Source of the DNA: Trebonia sp963773105
GTDB lineage: Bacteria > Actinomycetota > Actinomycetes > Streptosporangiales > Streptosporangiaceae
DNA length: 64,000 nt
NCBI GenBank assembly: GCA_963773105.1
Contig: CAVZAA010000001.1
Span: 310,001 to 374,000, forward strand
Reading direction: 5' to 3'
Part shown: one piece after another, positions 17,528-26,220 of the stretch
How the letters are laid out: every line of letters begins with the position of its first letter
How positions within the stretch are numbered: position 1 is the first letter of the stretch
Notes under the pieces: model-generated
What the model was told of the DNA's origin: nothing
The model's database searches: none
The model's input: only the letters and a program-made list of their open reading frames with translations
Program-made: the position numbers and the translations under genes

Positions 17528-17645
17528 AATATCAAGCGACGCTCCAGACAGCGACGTAGTGGCAGGCGAATGCCGCGCGGTGCACCGCGGGGTGGCCGAC
17601 GCCTGCGGGCACTCCGCGGCCGCCGACCTCTTCGGCTGCCGTAGC

Positions 17646-17665
17646 GGTGGATAACGGCCCGGTGA
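17646..17665. repeat. 20-bp repeat shared with 12470-12489
   Basis: Second copy of GGTGGATAACGGCCCGGTGA. It lies about 120 bp further from the Usp start than the DosR-like box pair. Confidence 0.5.
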
Positions 17666-17769
17666 AGCCTGCTCCCCGAGCATGTCTATGCCCCTCCCCG
17701 GTTTGTGCTGGTCAAAGAGCCTAAAGGTTTAGCTTTTCGGTCGGCCCGCCCCCTTCGTCACCTGCCGTA

Positions 17770-17783
17770 AGGACCTAGGGCCC
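17770..17783 (+). promoter_or_regulatory. isolated DosR-like box
   Basis: AGGACCTAGGGCCC differs from GGGACCTAGGGCCC at one base. No intact gene starts next to it, so it may be a leftover of a lost stress gene. Confidence 0.3.
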
Positions 17784-17983
17784 GTCGCCTCGTTCCCCTT
17801 CATCGTCTGGGGGGCCGACGAACGCCGGCGCCTCCTACTGCGCCGGCACAGGGCCACGCACGGCACGGCGGAGCCCCAGCAGGACGCCACCACGCCAGCG
17901 CCGGCCATCCCGCCAGCGCGCGGTCCCTCACCCGCATTGTGATCCGAATGGCACTTCCTTGCAGAAGCTGGGCTGTGAATTGT

Positions 17984-18445
17984 TCAGGCGCTGGTGACTG
18001 AATTGCGGATGACCACGACGGGGCAGGTCGCGTGGTGCACGCAATGCTGGCCGACTGAGCCGAGCAGGGCCTCGACAAACCCGCCGTGACCGCGGCTGCC
18101 CACGACCAGCAGGTCAGCTCCAGCCGACGCATCCAGCAGCACCTGGGCGGCATTGCCCTCAACGACCTTCCGCCTGATCGTCACCCGCTCATCCGGACTG
18201 GACACGTCAGCGATGGCGAGGGTCACGACCTCGCTCGCAACTTCTTCGAAATCCGTGCGGGGCGGCATTAGGGGCGCCGGAGTTCCGTAATTGACGGGGA
18301 ACTCCCAGGCAATGACCGCCTCTACCGTTGCCCCAGTGAGCCTGCCCTGCCTGATCGCCCAGGCCAGCGCGGCCTTAGAAGGACCCGACCCGTCTACGCC
18401 CGCCACGATCCGGTGCTCGTGTTCACCGGAAGTCTGCGCCGTCAA
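17984..18445 (-). CDS. single-domain universal stress protein (TTG start)
   Basis: A 153-residue UspA-family protein. The N-terminus HRIVAGVDGSGPSKAALAWA and the C-terminal VVGSRGHGGFVEALLGSVGQ give a complete ATP-binding Usp fold. I took the TTG at 18445 as the start because AGGAGGAG lies just ahead of it and the length then matches the family. The longer in-frame version starting at 18658 would add about 70 residues that contain the tail of another Usp (see next entry), not a domain of this protein. No DosR-like box was found directly upstream. Confidence 0.85.
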   Translation of the reverse strand: MTAQTSGEHEHRIVAGVDGSGPSKAALAWAIRQGRLTGATVEAVIAWEFPVNYGTPAPLMPPRTDFEEVASEVVTLAIADVSSPDERVTIRRKVVEGNAAQVLLDASAGADLLVVGSRGHGGFVEALLGSVGQHCVHHATCPVVVIRNSVTSA

Positions 18446-18539
18446 ATCTCCTCCTGGTGTGTCAGCGTGCTTTGGTCGAACGATGTGAGTGAAGCCTTGC
18501 ACAAAGGCGGAAAGTTCACAGTCACCCCGCCGGGGTTTC

Positions 18540-18658
18540 CATCCTGGGGCTCGGCTCGGCTCGACGATGGTGACGGGGCAGGGGGAGTAGTGCAGCATGG
18601 CCAGCGCTACCGACCCGCGGACGCGTCTCCGCGCCGGACGGGCGGACATAAGGCTCAT
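18540..18658 (-). pseudogene. relic of a further universal stress protein (C-terminus only)
   Basis: The reading frame upstream of the TTG-started Usp encodes VRGSVALAMLHYSPCPVTIV, which is the C-terminal signature of a Usp domain (GSVxxAxLHxxPCPVxIV), without the body of the protein. It indicates a tandem Usp array that lost one member by deletion and left its tail in frame with the surviving gene. Confidence 0.6.
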
Positions 18659-18779
18659 CGCTGATCGGCCTGTAGGCCGTGCAGGAATCGCTGGCGGGCC
18701 AGCGTTGATGCGGTTACCTCCGTCACGCGATCACCGCGTGGTGTGTTCTCGGCGTGCGGTGGCGGGGGTGCGGTCATTA

Positions 18780-18793
18780 GGGCCGAAGGGCCC
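18780..18793. promoter_or_regulatory. DosR-like box upstream of the small membrane protein
   Basis: GGGCCGAAGGGCCC reads GGGCCCTTCGGCCC on the minus strand, one mismatch from GGGACCTTCGGCCC. It lies 116 bp before the start at 18910. Confidence 0.5.
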
Positions 18794-18909
18794 AGCGGGG
18801 TGGTGACTTCCGGCCGTGCTGCCGCCGCCGGCGCGGCGGAAGACTCATGTCTGACAGTTCAACCCGAGCGGGCCGTAGACAGCGGCCCGCTTCACAAGGA
18901 GGCATTACG

Positions 18910-19521
18910 ATGCGCCGCTTCTCCCCCCGTACCCTGATCGCCGCGGCGAGCGCCGCCCTGGCGGCGGTGCTGCTGATCGTCGGCGGCCTGACGCTGTGGG
19001 GCTCGGCTTACGTGCACAACACCGTGCAGAGCCAGCTCGCCGCCCAGCAGATCACCTTCCCCCCGGCGGCCGCGTTCGCGCACCCCAAGGCCGGCACCGA
19101 GATCACCCCGAGCATGATCCCGTCCGTCAGCCAGTACGCCGGCCAGCAGCTGCTCACCGGGCAGCAGGCCGAGGCCTACGCCGACCACTTCATCGCCGTC
19201 CACATCCAGAACATGGCAGGCGGCAAGACCTACTCCCAGCTGTCGGCCGAGTCCCTCGCGCAGCCGAGCAACACCCAGCTCGCCGCCACCGTCGGCACCG
19301 TCTTCAAGGGCGAGACGCTCCGCAGCATGCTGCTGAACGCCTACGGCTGGTGGAAGGTCTCCCAGATCGTCTACATCGTCTCGCTGGTCCTGTTCGGCCT
19401 CGGCACCGTGGCCGGCCTCGGCTCGATCTACCTGTTCGCCTTCGGCCGTCGGCCCAGGGAAGCCGGCCAGGTGACGCAGCCGGGTAGCCACGAGAGCATC
19501 ACCCCGGCCCCGACCGCCTAG
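18910..19521 (+). CDS. hypothetical membrane protein of the stress island
   Basis: A 203-residue protein not assigned to a named family. An N-terminal membrane segment (about 9-31, LIAAASAALAAVLLIVGGLT) is followed by an extracytoplasmic domain of about 115 residues rich in Gln, Ala and Ser. A second membrane segment lies near 150-178 (VSQIVYIVSLVLFGLGTVAG) and a short polar tail ends the protein. The start is ATG 18910 with AAGGAGG 7 bp upstream. The frame is open to 18847 without a better start. The DosR-like box upstream places it in the putative regulon. Confidence 0.85.
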   Translation: MRRFSPRTLIAAASAALAAVLLIVGGLTLWGSAYVHNTVQSQLAAQQITFPPAAAFAHPKAGTEITPSMIPSVSQYAGQQLLTGQQAEAYADHFIAVHIQNMAGGKTYSQLSAESLAQPSNTQLAATVGTVFKGETLRSMLLNAYGWWKVSQIVYIVSLVLFGLGTVAGLGSIYLFAFGRRPREAGQVTQPGSHESITPAPTA

Positions 19522-19573
19522 GCAGCCCGTGACCGGCAACCCCAACCCACACCACAACAGAACCAAGACAACA

Positions 19574-19629
19574 CGGAAAGACCCCCGGCCGGCGCCGGAC
19601 CAAGGAGGCGCCACCCGGGGGTCTTTCCG
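19574..19629. terminator. strong terminator after the membrane protein gene
   Basis: CGGAAAGACCCCCGG pairs perfectly with CCGGGGGTCTTTCCG (15 bp). An extra short inverted repeat lies in the loop. It sits 53 bp after the stop and 57 bp before the convergent acyltransferase stop. Confidence 0.8.
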
Positions 19630-19685
19630 TTGTCCGCCCACCTCGATGTCCTGGCCAGCTTCCCGACGGACTGATCCGGACGCGC

Positions 19686-21938
19686 CTACTTGGCGAGCAG
19701 CGGCACGGCCTTCAGCAGCCGGGGCTCCAGGTACTTGGTCATGCTCATCGCGTAGGCCGCGGTGAGGTGGCGGCCGTCGAGGTACACCAGGACGTTGCCG
19801 ACGACGGGCGGGCACTCCGTCGGCCCGCAGATGTAGTTGTCCATGTTGATGACCTTGACCTTGCCGCTGGTGTCCTTGGCCGCGCGGATGGTCGGCGGGT
19901 CGGCCGGGATCGCCCGAGCCCTCGGCACCGTGCACTCGGGCGCGGTCTGGCCGTACTTGGCGATGCAGTCGGGTACCGGGAAGTCAATGAGCGGTGTCTC
20001 CTTGATGGCCACCACCGAGATCCCGTGTTTTCCCAGGTCCTTCCAGTACTGCGCCATCCCCGCGCCGATGGCCTCGAACGCGGCCGGGCCCGGGGCCGGG
20101 TTGGCGACGGTGCCGTTCTCCGGCAGCCCGGAGGTGATCACGACGTTCGGCTTGATGGTCGTGACCAGGTCGTGCAGGGTCGCCTGACCCCACGTGTGAC
20201 AGGCGGTGTACACATTGCCGGTGGTGTCGTCGACCAGCATCGCGGCAGTCCACTCGCAGCTGCCGTGCAGGTCGGTGACCAGCTTCCAGTGCCGCTGCAA
20301 GGCGATCGACTCGAGCGCGGGGAACCAGTTCCCCGCGATCGAGTCGCCGACCATGGCCACGATCAGCGCGGGCTTCTTGGTATCGCCGAACGTGCAGACC
20401 TTCTCGGCCGTGGCCAGGTTCGCGTCCAGGCAGTTGTCCAGCCAGTACTTCGGCATATCAGCCGTCGCGTCCACGATGGGCGGCAACACCGGCTCCGCCG
20501 GGACGCCGGACGCCGTCACCGAGGCGAGCGCGGCCGCCCCCGGATAGCCCGAGCCGGGCAGCCGCCCGTTCCAGGTGACTGGGTTGGCCAGATAGACCGA
20601 GACGAGCGCGACGGGGACGGCGGCGGCCAGCGCGACCGACACCGACCGCCAGCCGTGGCCGGTGAGCACCGGCGACAGTCGGACCTTGTCTTCGACGAAG
20701 ACCTTGGTGAGCCACGCGAGCAGCACCGAGACGGCCACTAGGACCGGGCCGGTCACCAGGCCGGGCGCCTTGTCCCGCCAGTCCCCGTACAGGTTGATGA
20801 TCGGCCAGTGCCACAGGTAGAGGGAGTAGGAGATGCCCCCCAGGAAGACCATCGGCCGGGTGGACGTCAGCGGTGCCGGGCCCAGCCGGCCGTCGCCGCT
20901 GCCGCCCGCGATCAGCGCGGCCGCGCCGAGGACGGGCAGCAGCGCGATCGACCCGGGGAAGGGCGACGCACCGCTCAGCGTGAACGCGGCCAGCAGGATC
21001 GCGGCCAGCCCGGCCCACCCCAGCCAGCCGTGGCGGCCGATGCGCTTACCGTAACGGTCGGGGACCATGGCGAGCAGGCCGCCGATGCCGAGCTCCCACA
21101 TCCGGGTGGTGGTGACGAAGTAGGCCGCCGCCGGGTTGGACTTGGTGTCGTAGATCGAGTACGCCAGCGAGCAGCCGACCAACGCCGTCGTCAGGACGGC
21201 GACCGTGATCAGCCCCGCCCGGGGGCCGGCCGTCGAGCCCTGGGCGTGCCGGGCGTGCCGGGCGGGCCGGGTCGGCCGACCGCCGACTGCGACCGCGACG
21301 AGCGCCGCGAGGCCGAACAGCAGCGGCCACACCAGGTAGAACTGCTCCTCTACGGACAGCGACCAGAAGTGCTGGACCGGGGTGGCGGGCCCGTCGGCCT
21401 GCAGGTAGTTGACGGCGTCGCTGGCGAGCTGCCAGTTCTGGACGTACAGCGCGCTCGCCCGGACCTGCGCGGCGATGTCGCCCAGCTCGGTGACCGGTGC
21501 CACCAGCCGGGCGCCGAGCCAGGCGACCAGCAGTACCAAGGCCGCCGCGGGCACCAGCCGACGGGCCCGGCGGCCCCAGAAGTCGAGCAGCGACACCGAG
21601 CCGGTCTTCCGGTAGCCGCGCCACAGATGGCCGGTGATCAGGTACCCGGAGATAACGAAGAACACGTCCACGCCCGCGAAGCCGCCCGGCAGCAGGGACG
21701 GGCGCACGTGGTAGATGACCACCAGCGTCACCGCGATCGCGCGCAGGCCCTGGATGTCGGGCCGGAAGCCGCGCGAGCCCGCCTCGTCCGCCTCGCGCTG
21801 CTTGCCAGCGCCCCGCGTCATGCCCGCCGCCTTGACTGCGCCGTGCGCGACGAGGTCCGGCGTTGTGGTTGCGTTCCTCCTGGTTGTCGCGTCTGTCGTC
21901 TTAGCGGCCAACTCGCTCACGTACTGGGGTCCAAACAT
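19686..21938 (-). CDS. acyltransferase-3 / SGNH fusion, OatA-like O-acetyltransferase
   Basis: A protein of up to 750 residues. The N-terminal acyltransferase-3 membrane domain (about 55-430) starts FRPDIQGLRAIAVTLVVIYH, with GVDVFFVISGYLITGHLWR and FWSLSVEEQFYLVWPLLF. It is followed by a periplasmic SGNH hydrolase-like domain (about 500-750) with VAMVGDSIAGNWFP and the late DGRHLTAAYA Asp/His pair. Such proteins O-acetylate cell-wall polymers or exported glycans. The start is uncertain: ATG 21938 has no ribosome site and ATG 21821 is also possible. It is divergent from the hopanoid operon and probably separate from it. Confidence 0.88.
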   Translation of the reverse strand: MFGPQYVSELAAKTTDATTRRNATTTPDLVAHGAVKAAGMTRGAGKQREADEAGSRGFRPDIQGLRAIAVTLVVIYHVRPSLLPGGFAGVDVFFVISGYLITGHLWRGYRKTGSVSLLDFWGRRARRLVPAAALVLLVAWLGARLVAPVTELGDIAAQVRASALYVQNWQLASDAVNYLQADGPATPVQHFWSLSVEEQFYLVWPLLFGLAALVAVAVGGRPTRPARHARHAQGSTAGPRAGLITVAVLTTALVGCSLAYSIYDTKSNPAAAYFVTTTRMWELGIGGLLAMVPDRYGKRIGRHGWLGWAGLAAILLAAFTLSGASPFPGSIALLPVLGAAALIAGGSGDGRLGPAPLTSTRPMVFLGGISYSLYLWHWPIINLYGDWRDKAPGLVTGPVLVAVSVLLAWLTKVFVEDKVRLSPVLTGHGWRSVSVALAAAVPVALVSVYLANPVTWNGRLPGSGYPGAAALASVTASGVPAEPVLPPIVDATADMPKYWLDNCLDANLATAEKVCTFGDTKKPALIVAMVGDSIAGNWFPALESIALQRHWKLVTDLHGSCEWTAAMLVDDTTGNVYTACHTWGQATLHDLVTTIKPNVVITSGLPENGTVANPAPGPAAFEAIGAGMAQYWKDLGKHGISVVAIKETPLIDFPVPDCIAKYGQTAPECTVPRARAIPADPPTIRAAKDTSGKVKVINMDNYICGPTECPPVVGNVLVYLDGRHLTAAYAMSMTKYLEPRLLKAVPLLAK

Positions 21939-22613
21939 GATCGCGTCGTCGCGGCGGGCTCTCCGCCGAACCGTCTCCGGCCGAGGCCCCGGAGACGCTC
22001 GATCGTACCCAATTCTCCTGATCTGGTATGAAACTTCCTCAGTTCTGGTAAGGATTCGGTACTTCTCCGGTCAGCAGCCCGGCCGCCGCCGGCGTGTGGT
22101 TTCTCCCCCCGCGACCGAGACGTCCCGTACCGCCCCCACTGTCCCACGGCCCGCGTTCACACCGGTACGGGGTGTGATTTTGTTTCAGCAATGTGTCGTA
22201 ATTGCAATTTTCGGGAAACTGGATCGACGGGCGTGAAATGAGGCCGAGTGGGCACTTCGTCGGTCCTCCGGGGAGCCTGGCGGCCGTCGACGACGGGCTT
22301 CAGGGCCACCGCCCTAACCGGAAAACGATGTCATCTTCCCAGCTCAACGCCGGATGCCCTGGACTTTCGCGCTTTACCTAGCATATCGGCATTGGTTGCT
22401 GCAAACTAAATAGGACGTCAATGCGCGCGACCCGCGCTCGTCCCGCGGCCGTTTCCTGACGGACTCGTCATACTTCTCCGACAGCCACGTCAGGTGACGT
22501 GGGTGTCATTGTTTGCATTTATTTCTGACCTGTGCCCAAATAGACAGGTGGCAGGCGGAGGCAGGGGAAGCGGTGCGGGGATCGACGGCTTGGAGGAGCG
22601 CGGCGACGCGGAT
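21939..22613. other. 675-bp intergenic region upstream of the hopanoid operon
   Basis: No gene is supported here. Several stretches are much richer in A/T than the surroundings (about 22000-22060, 22170-22240 and 22380-22420), as expected for divergent promoters. I could not fix a clear -35/-10 pair. Confidence 0.5.
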
Positions 22614-23495
22614 ATGACGGTTGCGGCGGAGGTCTCGCTGGCGGTTGCCGCCAAGGCGGCTGCGGAGAACTTCCCGGTCGCTCTGCGCGTGCTGCCCCGG
22701 CGCTACCGCGCCCATCTCACCGCGCTCTACGGCTTCGCGCGCCTGGTCGACGACATCGGCGACGAGCCGCTGCCCGGCCTGACGGCCGACGCGTCGCCGC
22801 AGTCGATCACTGCCACCAGGCTCAAGCTTCTCGACGACCTCGCGGCTGACGTGGCGAAGATCTACGACGGCGGGGGCGAGCCCGAACTCGACGCGATCAG
22901 GGCGCTCAAGGTCACGGTCAACGACTGCGGAGTCCCGCGCCAGCCGCTTGACGACCTCATCCAGGCCAACCGCCAGGACCAGCTGGTCACCAGGTACCAG
23001 ACCTACGACGAGCTGAAGCAGTACTGCGAGCTCTCGGCCAACCCGGTCGGCCAGGTCGTGCTCGCCATCATGGGCACCGCGACGCCGGCCCGCATCACCT
23101 CCTCCGATAGCATCTGCACTGCTCTGCAGCTTGTCGAGCACACTCAGGACGTGGCCGAGGATCTCGCCAACGGGCGGATCTACGTGCCGCTTGAGGACAT
23201 GGAGCGCTTCGGCGTCACCGAGACCGACCTGGCTCAGCCGAGCGCGGACGAACGCGTCCGGCAACTGATCAAGTTCGAGGCAGAGCGGGCAGAACAACTG
23301 CTTGACGAGGGCGCCCCGCTGATCGGCACGCTGCGCGGCGCGGCCAGGATCGCCATCGCCGGCTACCTGGCGGGCGGACGGGCCGCCCTCAAGGCGATCG
23401 CGGACCAGAACTACGACGTGCTGCGGAGCACGCCGAAGCCAGGCAAGGCCGACACCCTGGCGGCCATGATCCGCTGCTACCTGAAGGGGAGGTGA
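22614..23495 (+). CDS. hpnC: squalene synthase HpnC (hydroxysqualene synthase)
   Basis: The protein has 293 residues and is a trans-prenyltransferase of the squalene/phytoene synthase family. In the HpnCDE route it converts presqualene diphosphate to hydroxysqualene. The first Asp-rich motif is LVDDIGDE and the second is HTQDVAEDLANGRIYVPLED. The ATG at 22614 gives the family N-terminus. GGAGGAG lies about 15 bp upstream, a long spacing. It is the first gene of a seven-gene operon and is 2 bp from hpnD. Confidence 0.93.
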   Translation: MTVAAEVSLAVAAKAAAENFPVALRVLPRRYRAHLTALYGFARLVDDIGDEPLPGLTADASPQSITATRLKLLDDLAADVAKIYDGGGEPELDAIRALKVTVNDCGVPRQPLDDLIQANRQDQLVTRYQTYDELKQYCELSANPVGQVVLAIMGTATPARITSSDSICTALQLVEHTQDVAEDLANGRIYVPLEDMERFGVTETDLAQPSADERVRQLIKFEAERAEQLLDEGAPLIGTLRGAARIAIAGYLAGGRAALKAIADQNYDVLRSTPKPGKADTLAAMIRCYLKGR

Positions 23496-23497
23496 CG

Positions 23498-24430
23498 ATG
23501 AACACCGACGAGGCGTACGCGCAGTGCGAGCAGATCACCTGGGAGCAGGCGAGGAACTTCGCCTACGGCATCAGGCTGCTGCCGCGCGACAAGCGGCGCG
23601 CGCTGGCCGCCGTGTACGCGTTCGCCCGCCGCATCGACGACATCGGTGACGGCGACCTCCCCCCCGAGACCAAGACGGCGCAGCTCGAGCAGGCCAGGGA
23701 CCAGGTGCACGCACTGGTGGCGGCGGTCAAACACGTCAGCCACGGCAACGGCGCGGGCATCGATGAGACCGACCCGGTGCTGGTCGCGCTGGCCGACTCC
23801 GGCACCCGCTTCGACGTGCCACTGGTGGCGTTCACCGAGCTCATCGACGGCTGCCTGGCTGACGTGAACCAGGCAAGCTACAAGACCTTCGACGACCTGC
23901 TCTGGTACTGCCGCTGCGTGGCCGGGTCGATCGGCAGGCTCTCGCTCGGCATCTACGGCGCCAGCCACCCGGAGAAGCAGGCCAAGATGGCCGACGACCT
24001 GGGCGTCGCGCTGCAGATCACCAACATCCTGCGCGACGTCCGCGAGGACTTCCGCAACAACCGCATCTACCTGCCGGCCGAGGACCTGACCAGGTTCGGC
24101 ATCGAGTTCGCGCCGTTCGGCGAGCCCGAGCCGTTCCCGACCGACGCCATGCAGGCCCGGTTCGCGACCCTGGTCGAGTTCGAGGCGGCCCGCGCCCGCG
24201 AGTGGTACGGCTCCGGGCTGCGGCTGCTGGCCACGATCGACCGCCGCAGCGCGGCCTGCACCGGCGCGATGGCCGGCATCTACCGCCGCCTCCTGGACCG
24301 GATCGCGGCCAACCCGCACGCGGTCCTTGAGGGCCGGATGTCGCTTCCCGGCAGCGAGAAGGCGCTGGTCGCAGCCGAGGCCCTGGTCGGGTTCGACCGC
24401 TGGAAGTACCGCCAGGGGGCGGCCCGATGA
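23498..24430 (+). CDS. hpnD: presqualene diphosphate synthase HpnD
   Basis: A 310-residue squalene/phytoene synthase homologue that joins two farnesyl diphosphates into presqualene diphosphate. Motifs are ARRIDDIGDGD and ILRDVREDFRNNRIYLPAED. The start is ATG 23498 with GGGGAGG 5 bp ahead. The stop overlaps the ATG of hpnE by 4 bp. Together with hpnC and hpnE it replaces a single squalene synthase. Confidence 0.94.
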   Translation: MNTDEAYAQCEQITWEQARNFAYGIRLLPRDKRRALAAVYAFARRIDDIGDGDLPPETKTAQLEQARDQVHALVAAVKHVSHGNGAGIDETDPVLVALADSGTRFDVPLVAFTELIDGCLADVNQASYKTFDDLLWYCRCVAGSIGRLSLGIYGASHPEKQAKMADDLGVALQITNILRDVREDFRNNRIYLPAEDLTRFGIEFAPFGEPEPFPTDAMQARFATLVEFEAARAREWYGSGLRLLATIDRRSAACTGAMAGIYRRLLDRIAANPHAVLEGRMSLPGSEKALVAAEALVGFDRWKYRQGAAR

Positions 24431-26220
24431 GGGCGGTGGTGGTCGGCGGCGGGCTGGCGGGCATCACCGCCGCGATCGCCCTCGCCCAGGCCGGGGCCGA
24501 GGTCACGCTGCTCGAGGCCAAGCCGAGGCTCGGCGGCGCAACGATGTCGTTCACCCGCGACGGCCTCGCCATCGACACCGGCCAGCACGTGTTCCTGCGC
24601 TGTTGCACGGCCTACCGCGGCCTGCTCGACCGCCTCGGGATGGCGGCCCACGCGCCGCTGCAGCCGCGCTTCGATATCACCGTGATCTCGCCGGAAAAAA
24701 GAGCGAGAATGCGAAGGCGTCGCGTCCCCGCGCCGTTTCATATGCTGCCGGCTCTCCTCGGGTATCCGTTTTTGAGTTTTTCCGAACGGACCCGGATTTC
24801 ACGGGCAGCCCTCGCATTCAAGCGTCTCGACGAGGCGGACCCGAAGACGGACGAGATCCGTCTAGGCGACTGGCTCGCGGCCAACGGCCAGGACGACAGG
24901 ACCAGGCGCGTGCTCTGGGACCTGTTCTCGATCTCCTCGCTGAACGTCCCCGGCGATGACGCCTCTCTCGCCCTCGCCGCCGTCGTGGTGAAGACCGGCC
25001 TGCTGGGCGACGCGGGCGCAGCCGACATCGGCGTCCCCGCGCTGAGCCTGGGCGAGCTGCACGGGGCCGCCGCCGCCCGGCTGCTGGCCAAGCTCGGCGC
25101 CTCCGTCCGCCTGTCGACCAAGGTGGCGGCGATAGAGCTCAAGGGCGACAGCGAGTTCCTCGTCCGCCTAGGCCGGGCAGCACCGGGCGGCGGCGCGCTG
25201 GACCGGCCGGATGACGACGCCGACGGCGCAGACGCGGACGGTCGCGACCCCGCAGACACGGACGGCACGGCCGACGCCAGTTCCGGGTCGGCGTCCGGCG
25301 ACGCGCAGGGCGGCGAGATTCTGGTTGCCGACGCCGTGGTCCTGGCGGTGCCGCACGAGCAGGCCGCGCGGCTGATACCGCACGGCGCGCTGCCCGCGGA
25401 GACGGTGGACGGCTGGGCCGGGCTGGGCGCGGCCCCGATCGTCAACGTGCACGTGCGCTACGACCGCAAGGTGATGGACGTGCCGTTCGCGGCGGCGGTG
25501 GACTCCCCGGTCCAGTGGGTGTTCGACCGGACCCGGATCTCCGGCATGCACGCGCGCGGCGACGACGGCCAGTACCTGGCGGTCTCGCTGTCGGCGGCCG
25601 ACCAGTACGTGAACATGTCGGTCGCGGAGCTGCGCGAGATGTTCGTCCCGGCCCTGGCCGCGCTGTTCCCCGAGGCCCGCGCGGCCACGGTGACCGAGTT
25701 CTTCGTCACCAGGGAGCGGCGCGCGACGTTCCGCCAGGTGCCGGGCACGGCCAGGCTGCGCCCGCAGGCGGCGACCGCGCTGCCCGGCCTGGCGCTGGCG
25801 GGCGCGTGGACTGACACCGGCTGGCCGGACACGATGGAGGGCGCCGTCCGCAGCGGCCTCAACGCCGTCATCGCCCTGCACGAGCACCTGGACGCGCCTG
25901 CCCCCTCCGCCCCAGGCGTCCAGTCGGACCCGACGCCGAACGGGCCCCGTGGCCCCCAGGCCCCGATAGGGCGGGCCCGTGGCCCCCAGAGCAATAACCC
26001 TTCGCCCTTCCCAACGGGAACAAAAGACGAAATTTCAGGATTTGTCGGTGTTCGGGAGAGCGGGTCGGGAGCTAGCGCTGGGCTTGAAGCGAACCCAGCG
26101 GTTGAAGCTAACGCAGTTGGTGAAGCTAACGCGGTGGTCGAGGTGGACACGGCGTCTGGAGTGGACACAGTGTCTGAAGTGAATGTCGCTGATGAGGATG
26201 AGAGGGAGGTGCGCTCGTGA
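24427..26220 (+). CDS. hpnE: hydroxysqualene dehydroxylase HpnE, with unusual C-terminal tail
   Basis: An FAD-dependent amine-oxidase/phytoene-desaturase-fold enzyme that reduces hydroxysqualene to squalene. The dinucleotide motif VVGGGLAGITAAIALAQAG is at the N-terminus and the C-terminal FAD motif near 445-480 reads LALAGAWTDTGWPDTMEGAV. An acidic insert rich in Asp/Gly/Ala (about 257-300) interrupts the middle. After about residue 487 the family domain ends. A low-complexity tail of about 110 residues follows, with short repeats such as EANAV and VEVDTAS, coded by A/T-richer DNA. The gene is 4 bp overlapped with its neighbours on both sides. Confidence 0.92.
   Translation: MRAVVVGGGLAGITAAIALAQAGAEVTLLEAKPRLGGATMSFTRDGLAIDTGQHVFLRCCTAYRGLLDRLGMAAHAPLQPRFDITVISPEKRARMRRRRVPAPFHMLPALLGYPFLSFSERTRISRAALAFKRLDEADPKTDEIRLGDWLAANGQDDRTRRVLWDLFSISSLNVPGDDASLALAAVVVKTGLLGDAGAADIGVPALSLGELHGAAAARLLAKLGASVRLSTKVAAIELKGDSEFLVRLGRAAPGGGALDRPDDDADGADADGRDPADTDGTADASSGSASGDAQGGEILVADAVVLAVPHEQAARLIPHGALPAETVDGWAGLGAAPIVNVHVRYDRKVMDVPFAAAVDSPVQWVFDRTRISGMHARGDDGQYLAVSLSAADQYVNMSVAELREMFVPALAALFPEARAATVTEFFVTRERRATFRQVPGTARLRPQAATALPGLALAGAWTDTGWPDTMEGAVRSGLNAVIALHEHLDAPAPSAPGVQSDPTPNGPRGPQAPIGRARGPQSNNPSPFPTGTKDEISGFVGVRESGSGASAGLEANPAVEANAVGEANAVVEVDTASGVDTVSEVNVADEDEREVRS

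Larger units (their letters stand above)
17427..17983. other. 557-bp gap with regulatory motifs and no convincing gene
   Basis: No open frame here has family features or a good ribosome site. It holds the box pair at 17492-17527, the 20-bp repeat at 17646-17665, an isolated box at 17770-17783 and a small hairpin (17824-17847) that may end the downstream-reading Usp gene. Confidence 0.6.

Noticed and set aside
18847..18909. An earlier ATG for the small membrane protein
   Set aside because: AAGGAGG stands 7 bp before the ATG at 18910, and the extra residues are not hydrophobic or conserved-looking.
586..24791. A 16-bp identical stretch TTTTTCCGAACGGACC at 586-601 and 24776-24791
   Set aside because: Both lie in coding sequence for the same short peptide (FSERT) in unrelated proteins. 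One such match is within chance for a window of this size.
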